The notes under the pieces are model-generated. The model was given only the letters and a program-made list of their open reading frames with translations, was not told the DNA's origin and searched no databases. This document shows, piece by piece, positions 62,922 to 64,000 of a stretch of DNA of 64,000 bases. The translations under genes were made by a program, and so were the position numbers. The DNA comes from Petrimonas sp. (lineage in GTDB: Bacteria > Bacteroidota > Bacteroidia > Bacteroidales > Dysgonomonadaceae), in assembly GCA_012839475.1 (NCBI GenBank), contig DUNG01000023.1, positions 292,368-356,367 on the forward strand. The letters run 5' to 3'. Positions within the stretch are counted from its first letter, which is position 1. Each line of letters starts with the position of its first letter.

Positions 62922-62989
62922 GCCGACAAAACGGGTTCATTCCCATTTTTTTTGTTTATTTGTAAGGACAACAAGAGAAAAACAGGGAG

Positions 62990-63673
62990 ATGAACATAAA
63001 AGCAGGGAAACATTACGGCTGGATTTACTTATTCATACCGATACAATTTATTTTGGCACTCTTAGCGCTGCTTGGCTACGGATTTGTGTTCCAATCGGGC
63101 ACCGCAGGCATCGCGATATTGGTTTTATTGCTGCTGTCTTTTAGACGACAGCTACCTGTAAAAGAGGCGATACCCCTAATGCTGGCCTTTTTGTGTTCCA
63201 TCTGCGGCGACTGGTTTTTGTCCCACCGTTACGGGGAAAACATCCGGTTTGTTTATGGCGTTGGCTGCTTCTTTTGCGCCCATGTCGGATTCCTATGGTA
63301 TGCCCTGCTCAGGGGCAAGGTGAGGTGGAAATTCACGGTCATTCTGCTTACAGCTTACTTGCTGTTTTATTTTGTGATGCTTTACCCGAGCTTTGCTGAC
63401 AAGGTAACGATGTTCGCCGTATTGGCTTACCTGCTCATATCGGGCATTTCCATGGGGGCGGCCGTTGGGATTAATGGTAATCGAAGGTCCAAGATAGCCT
63501 TTGCTGTTGGCATCGCGTTACTCCTTTTTTCAGATACTATCATTGGGCTACGAGAATTTGTGGGTTACCCTTCGCTCGGTAAACTGATTTTACCCACTTA
63601 CTACCTGTGCCATATTTCCATTACTTTTTCAATTCTAAGTCGGCAATATGTTAGATATGGTGAAATGAGTTGA
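62990..63673 (+). CDS. YhhN-family lysoplasmalogenase
   Basis: Integral membrane protein of 227 residues with about seven hydrophobic segments. Family marks are LCSICGDWFLS with its acidic residue in the second half of the third span and LLLFSDTIIGLREF near 185. Characterised relatives (YhhN, TMEM86) cleave the vinyl-ether bond of lysoplasmalogens. It is 68 bp downstream of buk and has a TTTGTTTATTTGTAA copy at 62951. Its presence fits the idea that this cell makes plasmalogens; other roles in YhhN relatives are not excluded. Confidence 0.85.
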   Translation: MNIKAGKHYGWIYLFIPIQFILALLALLGYGFVFQSGTAGIAILVLLLLSFRRQLPVKEAIPLMLAFLCSICGDWFLSHRYGENIRFVYGVGCFFCAHVGFLWYALLRGKVRWKFTVILLTAYLLFYFVMLYPSFADKVTMFAVLAYLLISGISMGAAVGINGNRRSKIAFAVGIALLLFSDTIIGLREFVGYPSLGKLILPTYYLCHISITFSILSRQYVRYGEMS

Positions 63674-63783
63674 AATATAGTGAAATGAGTTGAAATATAG
63701 TTTTCCAACTGTAGAATATTTCATTACATTTGTTGAACGTTATAAGCAACTATAATAGTGAGGAATTTATTATAATAAAAATC

Positions 63784-63810
63784 GTCCGGTCCGAACATTT
63801 CGGGCCGGAC
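63784..63810. terminator. GC-rich hairpin
   Basis: GTCCGGTCCGA (63784-63794) pairs with TCGGGCCGGAC (63800-63810), with one G-T pair. The T tract is on the left (minus) side, so it best suits a leftward transcript entering from outside the window; it could also end the lysoplasmalogenase transcript. Confidence 0.5.
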
Positions 63811-63820
63811 TCAAAGGAAC

Positions 63821-64000
63821 AATAATCGTATGAAACGAGCATGAAAACTGTTTTCACACAAGAACATGATTAAAGCGAGTTCCATACACCGAAACATAAA
63901 AATAAAATAATCGTATGAAACCGACATGATTAAAATAATCATTAAACACCCTTGAAAATGATTATTTTAAATATCAAAGGTTCCATACACCGAAACATAA
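63821..64000. repeat. Intergenic direct repeats at the right edge
   Basis: Two sequence blocks each occur twice: AATAATCGTATGAAAC (63821-63836, 63906-63921) and a 21-bp block beginning GTTCCATACACCG (63879-63899, 63980-64000), offset by 85 and 101 bp. ACATGATTAAA is also repeated. An inverted pair AAAATAATCATT / AATGATTATTTT sits between. The unequal spacing is unlike CRISPR. No gene is seen here; the series may continue beyond the window. Confidence 0.75.

Noticed and set aside
63821..64000. Possible CRISPR array
   Set aside because: The repeats differ in length and spacing (85 and 101 bp) and no cas genes are near.

Overview
The window looks like chromosome of an anaerobic member of the Bacteroidales, perhaps the Dysgonomonadaceae (inference). 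The signs are a SusC/SusD pair, many lipoproteins with acidic residues after the lipidated cysteine, Bacteroidetes-type promoters (TTTG, about 20 nt, TAnnTTTG), a three-subunit-type succinate dehydrogenase/fumarate reductase cytochrome b, class III ribonucleotide reductase and a BtuG-type vitamin B12 receptor. Three AdoCbl-type cobalamin riboswitches lie within 19 kb.

Layout. 1-2616: start of sdhA, sdhC and a small secreted protein, all on minus. 2990-12920 (plus): a nutrient-uptake locus with SusC, SusD, two DUF-type surface lipoproteins and a lipoprotein that joins two discoidin-like domains to a calpain-like cysteine protease; a perfect 53-bp direct repeat sits before the last gene. 13159-16996 (minus): an AT-rich defence cassette of MqsR-like toxin, SocA/Panacea-domain antitoxin, m5C methyltransferase and PD-(D/E)XK endonuclease. 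17149-18999: a GH110 alpha-1,3-galactosidase.

19080-27582 (minus): a translationally coupled operon of acyltransferase, two GT8 glycosyltransferases, a second acyltransferase, a 1457-residue activase/dehydratase-type iron-sulfur protein and a TetR regulator. The large protein has the domain make-up of the anaerobic plasmalogen synthase (PlsA/PlsR) described in Clostridium perfringens, so I read the operon as a candidate plasmalogen or glycosyl-plasmalogen pathway. A perfect 8-bp inverted repeat in front of the operon is a possible operator, and a YhhN-type lysoplasmalogenase lies near the right end of the window.

27778-41784: mostly housekeeping genes (trpS, DUF2156, GNAT, corA, rsmA, a flippase-like protein, pepD, a subtilisin-like protease, xseAB, ispD, an Lrp regulator, tRNA-Pro, tRNA-Gly, an AlkD-like glycosylase).

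41850-60624: a cobalamin-responsive region. Riboswitch 1 precedes a DUF4465-type lipoprotein. Riboswitch 2 precedes nrdD-nrdG, so the B12-independent reductase should be shut down when B12 is plentiful. Riboswitch 3 precedes btuB-btuG-PKD-like lipoprotein-two leucine-rich lipoproteins-DUF2284-cobO, covering surface capture, outer-membrane import and adenosylation. An exonuclease/endonuclease/phosphatase-family protein and a separate TonB receptor lie between riboswitches 1 and 2. 60838-64000: ptb-buk (butyryl-CoA to butyrate with ATP), the lysoplasmalogenase, and repeats running off the right end.
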